Below, one piece after another: positions 1-9,188 of a stretch of DNA of 64,000 nucleotides. The notes under the pieces are model-generated. The model was not told where the DNA came from. It was given only the letters and a program-made list of their open reading frames with translations, and did no database searches. Position 1 is the stretch's first letter; each line of letters opens with the position of its first letter. The DNA comes from Chryseosolibacter sp049791675 (GTDB taxonomy: Bacteria > Bacteroidota > Bacteroidia > Cytophagales > Cyclobacteriaceae), in NCBI GenBank assembly GCA_049791675.1, contig JBARAD010000057.1:1-64000 (forward strand), read 5' to 3'. The position numbers and the translations under genes were made by a program.

Positions 1-137
1 AGGCCCCAGCCCAGGACAATGGTGAGCCAGCCCGCGTTCTCCGCTTTGGAATCCCGGAGAAGGACGCCTGCAACCACGCCATTTCCCAGTAAGGTAAGAA
101 GCATGGTGCCTAAAAATTCTGCTAAATAGGGTGACAT
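1..137 (-). CDS. glpF: Glycerol uptake facilitator / aquaporin (MIP family), N-terminal part
   Basis: Reverse-strand reading from the ATG at 137 gives 45 residues starting MSPYLAEFLGTMLLTLLGNG, followed by VVAGVLL and GWLTIVLGWG. This is the typical first transmembrane helix and loop of GlpF-type major intrinsic proteins (AEFxGTxxLxxxGxG). The gene runs off the left edge, so the NPA pore motifs are not visible. The family forms inner-membrane channels for glycerol or water. No glycerol kinase gene is visible in the window. Assignment to MIP is firm; glycerol rather than water specificity is inferred from resemblance to GlpF. Confidence 0.8.
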   Translation of the reverse strand, partial: MSPYLAEFLGTMLLTLLGNGVVAGVLLRDSKAENAGWLTIVLGWG

Positions 138-365
138 GTTAGAGCATTTGGTATAGGTTCAAAATACGACTTCCGGTTTTTCCGGTTTCATCCGCACAAA
201 ATAAACAAATGCAGGTTGGCTAGCATCGGTCACAGTCAAATTTTTTCAAAACAATGCAGATAAAACGAACCCTGAATCCGGTATGACTACCAATATATAA
301 CGGCAGATTCGATGCGGCGTAAGAATGACAATGAGGCCATCGTCGCAGCCAGCGGAAGCATGATT

Positions 366-386
366 TTGGAGACGAATTTTCTCCAA
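366..386 (-). terminator. Weak hairpin after the haloperoxidase-like gene
   Basis: A 7-bp perfect stem (TTGGAGA / TCTCCAA, loop of 7 nt) lies 12 nt beyond the stop codon of the minus-strand gene ending at 399. No strong U-tract follows on the minus strand, so intrinsic termination is only a possibility. The rest of 138-398 shows no gene; it must carry the 5' region of the glycerol facilitator gene. Confidence 0.3.
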
Positions 387-398
387 TAGAGAGAACAC

Positions 399-1754
399 TT
401 ACTTTTGTGCAAGATCTTCCCGGCGTGTCTTTATTTTTTCAACAATGTATTGTCCGAGCGCGGTGCCTTCGGTAAACCCATCGTCGATGGCAGGCCTGTA
501 GTGGATGCCCCCATAAAGCCTGCTGAGGGCGGCTTCTTCCGATGCCTCCTTAAAGGAATTGAAGCTTCGGGCAGTGAGTCCGAATTCAACTTCTGTCGAA
601 TCCAAAAAGGAAAAATTTTCGCCGAATAAGTCGGTAAGTGTAACGGCAGCAGCAGAAGATACTACGCTGTGCCCGCTGGTATATTCGGGAAAAGGAGGAG
701 TCTGCAAAAGAGGCACCCAGTCTTCATCAATATATTCGTTAATATAAGTTTCAGGCCTGATCAGCCTCGACCTGTATTTCTCATCCCAGCAACTGATGAA
801 TCCATCAACAAGGGCAATGGAAACCCTTACATATGCCTCCGCCGCCTGCAGATAATCGGCGTTTGTTTTCTCGCAAGCCACATGTGTAATGTTCATCCAG
901 TGCCCGCCTGGCGATATCTTTTTAGTAGCGAACATCACGTGTCCCTTCACATTCATCACGAAAGGATTGCAATCCCAGAAAGAAGCGATCTGGCGCTGTT
1001 CCTCGGTAAGATTCTTACCGACAGAATACACTTCAAGCGCTTCCTTGTAGAATTTGCTGCTCTTGTCAGACGAGAAAGTGGTTGGCCCGGAAGGCTTGAA
1101 CTGACCTGCGGAGTCGATCGCAAAGGTCCTGATCTTTGCCCAATGCGGTTCAATGGCATCCATATATGCAGGAGGCGTCGGCTTCCATGTGGAAGCATCG
1201 TCTTCGATGGAGTATTTCGGGAATGAACGGGATTGTTTGTAGTTGTCTTTCCCTGACCACGCCAGTATATGTTGGGCTACCTCCCGTCCGTAAGCGGTGG
1301 AGCGCTCAAATATTTCATCCGGAATGCCCGCATTCCTGAAGTCTTCCATGATCTTATTGTAAAAGACATCCATTTTATCCTCCGAAAAGACCAGGGCCTT
1401 TCCGACCGTCAGGATTGCTTCCGCAGAAGCGAGCGGATAACAGTATTCAAGGCTTGGCTCAGGTTTGGGAACAGGCTGGAGACCGTTGAGCTGCCCTGCC
1501 AAACTAAGATACTGAGGATTGTCATGAATTGCCGCTTCATACCCGGCAACACTCATGTAGACATAAATACGACTGGATACCGGGGGAGAGAAGATATCGT
1601 GGACGATCACATCAGTGACCTGTTTCACGGACCGATGTATAAATTCCGCATTGCGCACCTTGGGCCTGTAATCTTCGGTTGGAGTAGATACCGAACAGGC
1701 ACCTGCAACAAAAATAACAGCAGTTAAAAAAAATCTAAAAGGTATTTTTTCCAT
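399..1754 (-). CDS. Vanadium-dependent haloperoxidase / PAP2-superfamily lipoprotein
   Basis: 451 aa. The N-terminus ends in a lipobox (VAGAC, Cys20), so the mature protein should be a lipoprotein exported through the inner membrane. The C-terminal third carries the full vanadate/phosphate-binding signature: K326-x6-R333-P334, then SGH (360-362), then SR (411-412) with His418. This three-part motif defines vanadium haloperoxidases and their acid-phosphatase relatives. Whether it oxidises halides or hydrolyses phosphate cannot be told from sequence. It is the last gene of the SusC/SusD/giant-lipoprotein run, 138 bp after the preceding gene, so it may be co-transcribed. No halogenated-product biosynthesis genes are nearby. 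Confidence 0.82.
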   Translation of the reverse strand: MEKIPFRFFLTAVIFVAGACSVSTPTEDYRPKVRNAEFIHRSVKQVTDVIVHDIFSPPVSSRIYVYMSVAGYEAAIHDNPQYLSLAGQLNGLQPVPKPEPSLEYCYPLASAEAILTVGKALVFSEDKMDVFYNKIMEDFRNAGIPDEIFERSTAYGREVAQHILAWSGKDNYKQSRSFPKYSIEDDASTWKPTPPAYMDAIEPHWAKIRTFAIDSAGQFKPSGPTTFSSDKSSKFYKEALEVYSVGKNLTEEQRQIASFWDCNPFVMNVKGHVMFATKKISPGGHWMNITHVACEKTNADYLQAAEAYVRVSIALVDGFISCWDEKYRSRLIRPETYINEYIDEDWVPLLQTPPFPEYTSGHSVVSSAAAVTLTDLFGENFSFLDSTEVEFGLTARSFNSFKEASEEAALSRLYGGIHYRPAIDDGFTEGTALGQYIVEKIKTRREDLAQK

Positions 1755-1892
1755 CTCCTTCAGTTATCAAGTAAAATTAAAAATTTAAGGCGACTTAAGC
1801 ACAATTAAAACCAAAATACAGAGGCTTAGGCTCAAAAAAAATGATTTCGATCATGTTCAGCGCCCCCATTTGAACAAAGCGGGATGATCCCT

Positions 1893-4800
1893 TTACCTGA
1901 ATAAAAGCAATGATTCGTTGTTCCGGCCAACAACATACAGATCCTGTCCCTGAGTTGATTTAATCGCCTCGACGGACCGGCCCTCGCCTGTTACCAGGAA
2001 ACCTGATTCCTGCAATGATTGTGACTTAAAACTTCCCTTGCCGTCACCCTCCATCATCAACCCGTAGCCAGCGTCATACCTTCCAAAATCCGGTTGCACT
2101 GCATATAGATTCCCGACGGCCAGAAGGTCTTTGTTACCATCGTGATTAAAATCCCCCGAACAAAGTGAAAATACGGGAAACATCTGAGCATCAACCGGCA
2201 ATGGCCTCACAGCGAAAGTACCCTTTCTGTTTTCCAGGTAAACAGACGAAAAACAGTAAGCTTGCAGGACGGCAAATTTTTCAATCTCGGGGCCTGAAAT
2301 GATGTGTTCGCGTTTTACCTTTCTGAAATTATCGTATTTCAGAAATTTGCGCCTGAATGATGGAACCTGTTTCACCAACTGGTCCCGGGATATGAACGGG
2401 TACTCTTCTTCGTCATTGAAGTAAGTAAGCAGATGATCGGTACCACCATTCTCATCCATGTCACCCACATAGAAAGTGACAGGACGATCCCGGCTGGCCT
2501 TTAGTCTTGAATTCAGCCCAAGATTTCCTGCAACAAAATCGATATCCCCATCCTTGTCAAAATCTTCCGCTTCCAGCGTATTCCACCATCCATTTGTACC
2601 GGACAATCCGTAATCGGGTGTCTTGTCAACAAAATCTCCATGAACATCCTGGATCAATACCGTAACAGGCATCCACTCTCCCACTACCACGAGATCAGGT
2701 TTACCATCAGCATTGAGATCGTTCCAGGCAGCATCTGTTACCATACCTAATCTTTGATCATGCTGCGGATCAAGTCTTCGCGATTCATTTTTAAACCGCC
2801 CCTTCCCATCGTTGACGAGCAGAAAACTTTCAGGACTTATTCCATACTGACCGGCTATCACCCTCCCGCCAATAAAAACATCGATGTCACCATCATTGTC
2901 GAAATCTCCAGGCTTCACACACGAAGCATTTGCAAAAATTTCAGGAAGATTGCCCTTTGATTCACTAAGGGTACCCGAACCGTTGTTAAAATATAATCGC
3001 GGCCGCAGACGGGGATCATTGCCGGAAAATTGCTGGCCGCCGCTCACGACAAGGAGATCGAGCGATCCGTCTCCATCGGCATCGAAAAATGCTGAGCCCG
3101 CGTCCTCGTAAAGTGAGTCCGCCTTCAACACGGGCTGTGCTTTCGTGAAAAAATTTCCGGTTGTGTTTTGAAAAAATACCTGCCCTGGTTGCCCCGCAGC
3201 TCCTCCGATAAAGAAGTCTTCGTAACCATCTCCATTAAGGTCACCTGTGCTTAGGCCAGGGCCCTGCGTAGAGATCATATGCGGAATCAGCTTTTCCGTA
3301 TTGAAGGCGTTAAAATCATTTTCGCGATGCTTAAAAGGCAGCGTCTCCCGGCGTAACAACGGCACCGCAGTATGCCTGTTGACGGAATAATCCCAGACAC
3401 CTTCAGCGTCTTTTTGAAATAACTTGATCCGTTTGTTTTTGCTGAGGGAATGAAGGGTCTGCGCCCGCTTGTCGGGCCAGATGATAAGCACAGAATCCAC
3501 GGAAGGGACAAGTCCAATCCCGATGTGAATCAATGGGCTCACAGAAGATTGCCATCCGCGCGACAGGATCTGCTCATGATAGAGCTGCTTCCCGCCTGCA
3601 TAAACGATGATCTTGGCGCCGATACCGAAGCGGTTCGAATCTTCCCCCAGCAGCTCGACCTGCAGCCAGCCATGAGCATCGGCGGGCGAATCATTCCGCA
3701 GGATGCTGGCTTTTTCATTGACATTATTGATCACCAGATCAAGGTCACCGTCATTATCCAGATCCGCATAGGTGGCGCCGGTCGATGCAGTGGGCTTCAT
3801 ACCTAGCCACGTTTCTGAAACGTCCTGGAAGTCGAGGCTACCTGAATTCCTGAATATAAAATTCGGCACAGTTCCCGAAGGCATATTCCTGATGAATTCC
3901 TCGTAACCATAAAACTTTTGAGCGGAATCTGAGGCAATGAAATTCATGTAATCAAGATCATTGGGCCTTGTCAGGATACCGTTCGCGATAAACAGATCTT
4001 TGTTACCATCATTGTCAAAATCTGCAAGCAAGGGCGCCCAACTCCAATCCGAAGCATGCACACCAGCGAGCGGGGCAATGTCGCTAAAAACATGATGACC
4101 TTCCGGCGCTGGTCCGCGATTTAGCTGAAGAGCATTTCTGGAAAACTGATGATGGTATCCAAACCGCAGTTTGTAAGAATAGATATCATAGGAATCCTCC
4201 CCTGCGGTGGTTTTAATTACTTCCTCATCACGGGGTAACATATCAAGTGTGATAATGTCGGAATACCCATCGTTATTGATGTCGGCAATATCATTGCCCA
4301 TGGAAAACCGACTGGTATGCGGCATGGACTTTTCCAGTTCCTCCCTGAACTTGCCGTGGCCATCGTTGACATACAAATAATCATTTTCATGAAAATCATT
4401 CGATACATAAATGTCTAAAAAGCCGTCAAGGTTAATATCAGAAACGCCAACGCTAAGACCATACGCCACCTGGCTGTTGTAGATCCCCGCGGATGTCGTC
4501 ACGTCCGTAAACTTGCTGATGCCGGTTGGTACGATCTCATTCCGGTATAATTTGTCACCGGCCAAAGAATCGTTCTCATACCTTAAACTGGATTGCCCAT
4601 AAGATCTCACGGAATGAACGGAATGGTTCAACAGGTACATATCAAGATCGCCGTCATTATCGTAGTCAAAAAATGACGCATGGGTTGAAAAGCCCTGAAA
4701 AGCGAGACCATAAGCCTCGGTCTGGTCTGAAAAGGTAAGGTCGCCGTTATTGATGAACAGCTGATTTTTTCCGTTGAAGTACTTGTAATTCCCCACACCG

Positions 4801-5207
4801 CAAACAAAGATATCGAGAAGTCCATCTCCGTTCACGTCAGCCATGGTAGTCCCTGTCTTCCAGTTACCCTCCCCTCCGACCCCGGCTGTTCCGGTAATGT
4901 CTTCAAAAACAAAATCCCCTTTATTCAGAAATAGTTTATTCTGAAGCTGATTCGCTGTAAAATAAAGATCTGTCAATCCATCGTTGTTGATGTCGCCCGC
5001 AGAAACCCCACCGCCGTTATAGAAATACAGGTATTCAATGATATTGAAATAACCGGTTTGTGTTAAAGTGTTATCAAATGTGATATTGCTTCTCGCCTCA
5101 GGAACGGAATAGAATAGCGGTGGGGATTTCTTTTCCTGACAACCTGCCAGCAGTAGAACATTCAGCAGTAAACAATAACCACTTTTTTTTGGTAGGCTTA
5201 TCTTCAC
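1893..5207 (-). CDS. FG-GAP/VCBS repeat lipoprotein with ASPIC/UnbV domain (paralogue 3)
   Basis: 1104 aa, GTG start 5 nt after the stop of the preceding paralogue. The signal peptide ends in LLAGC (Cys23). Seven calcium-loop FG-GAP motifs (GDINNDGLTD through ADLDNDGDLD) occupy roughly residues 65-500. An ASPIC/UnbV domain follows (about 515-600, with FGIGAKI, SRGWQSS and IIWPD). Seven more loops follow (GDLNGDGYED through GDFNHDGNKD). Seven loops on each side fit two seven-bladed beta-propellers, as in integrin alpha chains and CRTAC1. Likely a surface or outer-membrane lipoprotein that binds calcium and possibly a glycan or partner protein; no enzymatic residues are recognised. Third of three tandem paralogues. 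Confidence 0.88.
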   Translation of the reverse strand: MKISLPKKSGYCLLLNVLLLAGCQEKKSPPLFYSVPEARSNITFDNTLTQTGYFNIIEYLYFYNGGGVSAGDINNDGLTDLYFTANQLQNKLFLNKGDFVFEDITGTAGVGGEGNWKTGTTMADVNGDGLLDIFVCGVGNYKYFNGKNQLFINNGDLTFSDQTEAYGLAFQGFSTHASFFDYDNDGDLDMYLLNHSVHSVRSYGQSSLRYENDSLAGDKLYRNEIVPTGISKFTDVTTSAGIYNSQVAYGLSVGVSDINLDGFLDIYVSNDFHENDYLYVNDGHGKFREELEKSMPHTSRFSMGNDIADINNDGYSDIITLDMLPRDEEVIKTTAGEDSYDIYSYKLRFGYHHQFSRNALQLNRGPAPEGHHVFSDIAPLAGVHASDWSWAPLLADFDNDGNKDLFIANGILTRPNDLDYMNFIASDSAQKFYGYEEFIRNMPSGTVPNFIFRNSGSLDFQDVSETWLGMKPTASTGATYADLDNDGDLDLVINNVNEKASILRNDSPADAHGWLQVELLGEDSNRFGIGAKIIVYAGGKQLYHEQILSRGWQSSVSPLIHIGIGLVPSVDSVLIIWPDKRAQTLHSLSKNKRIKLFQKDAEGVWDYSVNRHTAVPLLRRETLPFKHRENDFNAFNTEKLIPHMISTQGPGLSTGDLNGDGYEDFFIGGAAGQPGQVFFQNTTGNFFTKAQPVLKADSLYEDAGSAFFDADGDGSLDLLVVSGGQQFSGNDPRLRPRLYFNNGSGTLSESKGNLPEIFANASCVKPGDFDNDGDIDVFIGGRVIAGQYGISPESFLLVNDGKGRFKNESRRLDPQHDQRLGMVTDAAWNDLNADGKPDLVVVGEWMPVTVLIQDVHGDFVDKTPDYGLSGTNGWWNTLEAEDFDKDGDIDFVAGNLGLNSRLKASRDRPVTFYVGDMDENGGTDHLLTYFNDEEEYPFISRDQLVKQVPSFRRKFLKYDNFRKVKREHIISGPEIEKFAVLQAYCFSSVYLENRKGTFAVRPLPVDAQMFPVFSLCSGDFNHDGNKDLLAVGNLYAVQPDFGRYDAGYGLMMEGDGKGSFKSQSLQESGFLVTGEGRSVEAIKSTQGQDLYVVGRNNESLLLFR

Positions 5208-5212
5208 AACGG

Positions 5213-8200
5213 TTAGTCAATGGTGTAGACAAGAACGGAATCATTGTTGCGGGACATCACAAGCAGATTGCCTTTGCTGCTTTTCAAGGTCAGGACATCC
5301 CTGATCTGCCCATGGGCTTTGACACCGGATCTGGCCGAAGATACCGAGGTGAAATTCCCTTTCCCATCCCCCTTCAAAAAGGAGCAGTAACTCGCATCAT
5401 ATCTTCCAACTTCAGGTTTAACATTGTAGAGGTTGCCCCCTGCCACAATATCCATAAGACCATCCCGATCAAAATCATAAACCTCAATGCCATAAACCGG
5501 AGCAAATTGCGCTTCTACAGGAAGGGGACGCATACTGAACTTTCCTGTTCCGTCATTGATTAATACGGAGGACTTTAATTCAAAGGCCTTCAGCAACCGC
5601 GCATCCTTCAATTGTTCTTCACTGAAAATATCTGTCAGTGTTTCATCTTTATAAGTATCATATTTCAGGTACTTCTTCTTCAGGGAAGGTATCTGCCCAA
5701 CCAGATCATGCCTGAGGATCATGGGATAATTATCGTCGCCGTTGTGCGTACAGACAATATGTTCGATCGTTCCGTTCTGATCAAAGTCATTAACATACAT
5801 ACAAACAGGCTTTTCGGCTGATGCCTTGAACCTTGTATTCAAGCCATGATTCCCGACCACGAAATCAATGTCACCATCTTGATCCAGGTCGGCGGCTTCA
5901 ATGGCATTCCACCACCCATGGCTGGAGGACAGGGTCCCTTGCGCAGTCTCCTCTTCGAGTATCCCGTCATTATTCCTGAAAATGCTGATAGGCATATATT
6001 CTCCAATCACCATTAAGTCCTGATCCTTGTCTCCGTCTATGTCCGCCCAAAGCGCATCCGTGATCATACCGATATTTTGCAGCCCCGGCGCAACGCTCAT
6101 AGTAACATTGCTGAACTGTCCCGAACCGTTATTGTTCAAAATATATCCGTTCATTGGCCAGCCGTAATAGAAGGCTTTTAACCGGACGCCCACGAACAGA
6201 TCCTGATCGCCATCACCATCATAATCGGCAGCGCTAACAGTGGACGTACTTTCAAAACTATTCACGGGAAGCACTTGTGATGAGCGTGAGAAATTACCTT
6301 TGCCATCATTCAGGTAAAGCCTGTCAATGAGTGCAGTTGAACTTGGTGGAAATTCGTTTCCTCCGCTGCACACGTAAAGGTCAAGGTCCTCATCATTATC
6401 GGCATCAAAGAAGACACTGCCCATATCTTCCGAAACCTTGTCCCGGGCGAACAATTTTTCATTTGCCGGCTGGAATGTTCCCATCGCTGTTTGAATAAAG
6501 AGGGAGCCGGGTTGATCTTTTGCGCCTCCAATAAACAGATCCTCCAATCCGTCGCCGTTCACATCACCTTTTGACATTTTCGGCCCTTCGGTGCTAAGCA
6601 TGTGGTAGATTAAATGATCGCGATCAAAATCGACGAAGTTGTTTTCTTTATGCACAAAATCAATGACACCTGAAGCAGAGATATCTTTCAACAGCACATC
6701 CACACTGCTTTCCTGTTTCTCAGTTCTCGTCGGCATGATGAATGCCTCTTTTTGACGGAGCGTAAGCGTCTGGTTTGCGTGTACAGAGTCGAGTATTGTG
6801 ACGCTTCCATCAGGCCACAGCACCGTCAGCCGGTCCAGCATGGAGTTGTTACCCAGCCCGATATTGGGCCGGTGATCGACGGTGGATTCGAAGCCGCGAA
6901 TTGGCATTTGTTCAACAGCGAATTGTTCGCCACCCGCTTCGGCAATGATCTTTGCGCCGACAGCAAAAGTGTTTTTACCGCTGCCGACAAGGTTCAACTT
7001 GATATAATGATTGCGGGGTATCATACGGCTGGTCTCATTACGATAGACGAAGCTTGGCATGTTTACGTTGTTAACCACAAGATCAAGATCGCCGTCATTA
7101 TCGAGGTCTCCGTATGCTGCGCCATTTGAAAAACCAGGTGTCCCCAAACCCCATGCGGCAGCCTGATCCTGAAACTTCAAATTGCCGTGGTTCTTAAAGG
7201 CGTAATTGGCGATCGGCGTCGAAGGTATGATCTCGGTTAATTTTTTGTAGTCAACCGAATTTTTGGCCAGCACGGATTTTACAAATTCTTCGTTGCTCGC
7301 AAACTGAAGAAAGTCCTGATTCGTAAGGTCCTGATATATGCCATTAGCAACAAAGATGTCTTTCAGTCCATCGTTGTCCATATCAAACAAAAGGGCACCC
7401 CAGCTCCAATCTGTTGCTTCTACCCCTGCAAGCCTGCCGATTTCACTGAAGGTATTGTCGCCGTTGTTGAGTTGCAGCATATTGCGTGTGAACTGGTGGT
7501 GATAACCGTTTTGCACATTGTACTGATACCTGTTCCAGTCTTCGAAAGTTGTGACCGTTTTCAATCTTGCATTGTCACGAGGGAGCATTTCAGTGACAAA
7601 AATATCCGACCAGCCATCGTTGTTAATATCAGCAAGATCTGCACCCATGGATGCTCCGCTGATACTGTTTATTTGCTCAGGAAGCGTCTCCCTGAAGGTG
7701 CCATCCTGATTATTGATGTATAAGTAGTCCCGCTCAAAAAAATCATTTGAAACGAAAATATCCGGCCATTGATCGTTGTTTATGTCACCAACAGTGACAC
7801 CGAGGCCAAAGCCGATCACACTTCCGAAAATGCCGGCGTCAACACTCACATCGGTGAAATGATCTCCGTCATTACGCATTAGTTTATCCCCTCCCATCGC
7901 ATCCCGTTTTGTTCTTTCATTCTTTCGGAGATTAAAGCTGCCAATGGCCTGATAGGAATTGTTCAGTATATACAGATCCAGGTCTCCATCCCGGTCATAG
8001 TCAAAGAATGCTGCGTGTGTTGTGTATCCCTCATCGGCAATCCCGTATTGCGCTGCCTGCTCCTCGAAAGCCAGATTCCCCTTATTGATAAACAGCTCGT
8101 TTCGCTTGTTCAGACCGCCATCCACATTTCCCGAATTGGAAACATAGATATCAAGGAGACCATCGCCGTTTACGTCTGCCATGGAAACACCGGTCGACCA

Positions 8201-8584
8201 TGTCTGGCTACCGGCAACCCCCGCACTTTCAGTTATGTCTTCAAATCTGAAATTGCCTTTGTTCAGGTAGAGCTTGTTCGGGACAAGATTTCCCGTGAAA
8301 TAGATATCGATCAAGCCATCGTTATTGACGTCGCCAAGGGCCACACCACCCCCGTTGTAAAAATTGCGGTACGTGTAAATATTGAATTGCTGGTCAAAAG
8401 TAAGTTTGTTGATGAAGGTTATCCCGGTTGAATCGGAAGGCATCTGACTGAATAGCATTGTTTCTTTTACTGTTTCTTTGCCGGAACAACCGACAAGCAG
8501 AATAAACAATACGGAACACGCCAGGAATTCCGAGGCCTTCAAACCGATACGATGCCCGATTGACCGACGCTGCATTACTTCCAT
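5213..8584 (-). CDS. FG-GAP/VCBS repeat lipoprotein with ASPIC/UnbV domain (paralogue 2)
   Basis: 1123 aa from the chosen ATG at 8584; the frame opens upstream to 8647 but that would overlap the preceding gene, and an ATG at 8575 is equally possible. Lipobox LLVGC (Cys33). Same architecture as its neighbours: seven FG-GAP loops (GDVNNDGLID to GDLDNDGDLD), ASPIC domain (FAVGAKI, IRGFEST, VLWPD), then seven loops (GDVNGDGLED to YDFDRDGLMD). One loop in the first set is altered (GDINNDQWPD) and two in the second set are degenerate (FDADNDEDLD, ADIDGDKDQD). Predicted exported lipoprotein with two beta-propellers; ligand unknown. Gaps of 4 and 5 nt to its neighbours support co-transcription. Confidence 0.88.
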   Translation of the reverse strand: MEVMQRRSIGHRIGLKASEFLACSVLFILLVGCSGKETVKETMLFSQMPSDSTGITFINKLTFDQQFNIYTYRNFYNGGGVALGDVNNDGLIDIYFTGNLVPNKLYLNKGNFRFEDITESAGVAGSQTWSTGVSMADVNGDGLLDIYVSNSGNVDGGLNKRNELFINKGNLAFEEQAAQYGIADEGYTTHAAFFDYDRDGDLDLYILNNSYQAIGSFNLRKNERTKRDAMGGDKLMRNDGDHFTDVSVDAGIFGSVIGFGLGVTVGDINNDQWPDIFVSNDFFERDYLYINNQDGTFRETLPEQINSISGASMGADLADINNDGWSDIFVTEMLPRDNARLKTVTTFEDWNRYQYNVQNGYHHQFTRNMLQLNNGDNTFSEIGRLAGVEATDWSWGALLFDMDNDGLKDIFVANGIYQDLTNQDFLQFASNEEFVKSVLAKNSVDYKKLTEIIPSTPIANYAFKNHGNLKFQDQAAAWGLGTPGFSNGAAYGDLDNDGDLDLVVNNVNMPSFVYRNETSRMIPRNHYIKLNLVGSGKNTFAVGAKIIAEAGGEQFAVEQMPIRGFESTVDHRPNIGLGNNSMLDRLTVLWPDGSVTILDSVHANQTLTLRQKEAFIMPTRTEKQESSVDVLLKDISASGVIDFVHKENNFVDFDRDHLIYHMLSTEGPKMSKGDVNGDGLEDLFIGGAKDQPGSLFIQTAMGTFQPANEKLFARDKVSEDMGSVFFDADNDEDLDLYVCSGGNEFPPSSTALIDRLYLNDGKGNFSRSSQVLPVNSFESTSTVSAADYDGDGDQDLFVGVRLKAFYYGWPMNGYILNNNGSGQFSNVTMSVAPGLQNIGMITDALWADIDGDKDQDLMVIGEYMPISIFRNNDGILEEETAQGTLSSSHGWWNAIEAADLDQDGDIDFVVGNHGLNTRFKASAEKPVCMYVNDFDQNGTIEHIVCTHNGDDNYPMILRHDLVGQIPSLKKKYLKYDTYKDETLTDIFSEEQLKDARLLKAFELKSSVLINDGTGKFSMRPLPVEAQFAPVYGIEVYDFDRDGLMDIVAGGNLYNVKPEVGRYDASYCSFLKGDGKGNFTSVSSARSGVKAHGQIRDVLTLKSSKGNLLVMSRNNDSVLVYTID

Positions 8585-8588
8585 CCGC

Positions 8589-9188
8589 TCAGTTAATTGA
8601 ATGTTTAAATTTCGGATGCAGAATATCCTGAACTTTGACCCCGACACTCTGTGCGTCCTTGATATAAACCAACACGCGTCTGTTGCCGTCGAGTTTTACG
8701 GACATGGGAGCATTGTTTACATCTGCAGTAACAAATTCATTTCCCTGATACCAGTTCATCAGAAGTTCCAGTGTCTTTACTTTCAGGCTATCAGATTGCA
8801 GTGATTTATTCCATGGAGCCCACCCCGGATAACTTAGTTCCATATTCATTTCAGCAATCAAATCTTTTTCGTCATACTCCGGAAAGAACAGTAAACGGAT
8901 CTGTGTGGGCTTGTCATGAACGAGTGAATCACTGAACAGGTATTGCACAGAGGTGTTTGCCGGCCCCTGGGTTACAAGGTGCTTTTTGTTAAGATCAAAA
9001 CATTTACCATAGAAGTCATTCCTGGTATCACCGAATTTTATGCCGAACAGCAAAGAATCCTTTCGCGCTCCTTTGCTCAGTTCTGACTTCACAAGTTTCG
9101 TATAGTCAGACTGGAAACACCCTATGAAGAGTATCGAAAAGAAAATTATGCTAGTGAGCAATTTTATATATCTCAAGGTCATCATCAT
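8589..9188 (-). CDS. Small lipoprotein of unknown function within the VCBS operon
   Basis: About 199 aa. Three consecutive ATGs (9188, 9185, 9182) precede the signal peptide TLRYIKLLTSIIFFSILFIG with Cys at a lipobox (FIGC); the longer frame to 9260 is unlikely. The start overlaps the end of the upstream giant lipoprotein gene by about 38 nt, and the stop lies 4 nt before the next start, so translation is probably coupled. The mature part begins with KLVKSELSKGARKDSLLFGI and contains a DTRNDFYGKC segment, but I recognise no family. Its placement between two paralogues suggests a partner or assembly role for them, which is inference only. Confidence 0.7.
   Translation of the reverse strand: MMMTLRYIKLLTSIIFFSILFIGCFQSDYTKLVKSELSKGARKDSLLFGIKFGDTRNDFYGKCFDLNKKHLVTQGPANTSVQYLFSDSLVHDKPTQIRLLFFPEYDEKDLIAEMNMELSYPGWAPWNKSLQSDSLKVKTLELLMNWYQGNEFVTADVNNAPMSVKLDGNRRVLVYIKDAQSVGVKVQDILHPKFKHSIN

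Noticed and set aside
399..1754. Halogenated natural-product gene cluster around the haloperoxidase-like gene
   Set aside because: No polyketide, terpene or peptide synthase genes are near; the neighbours are nutrient-uptake lipoproteins.
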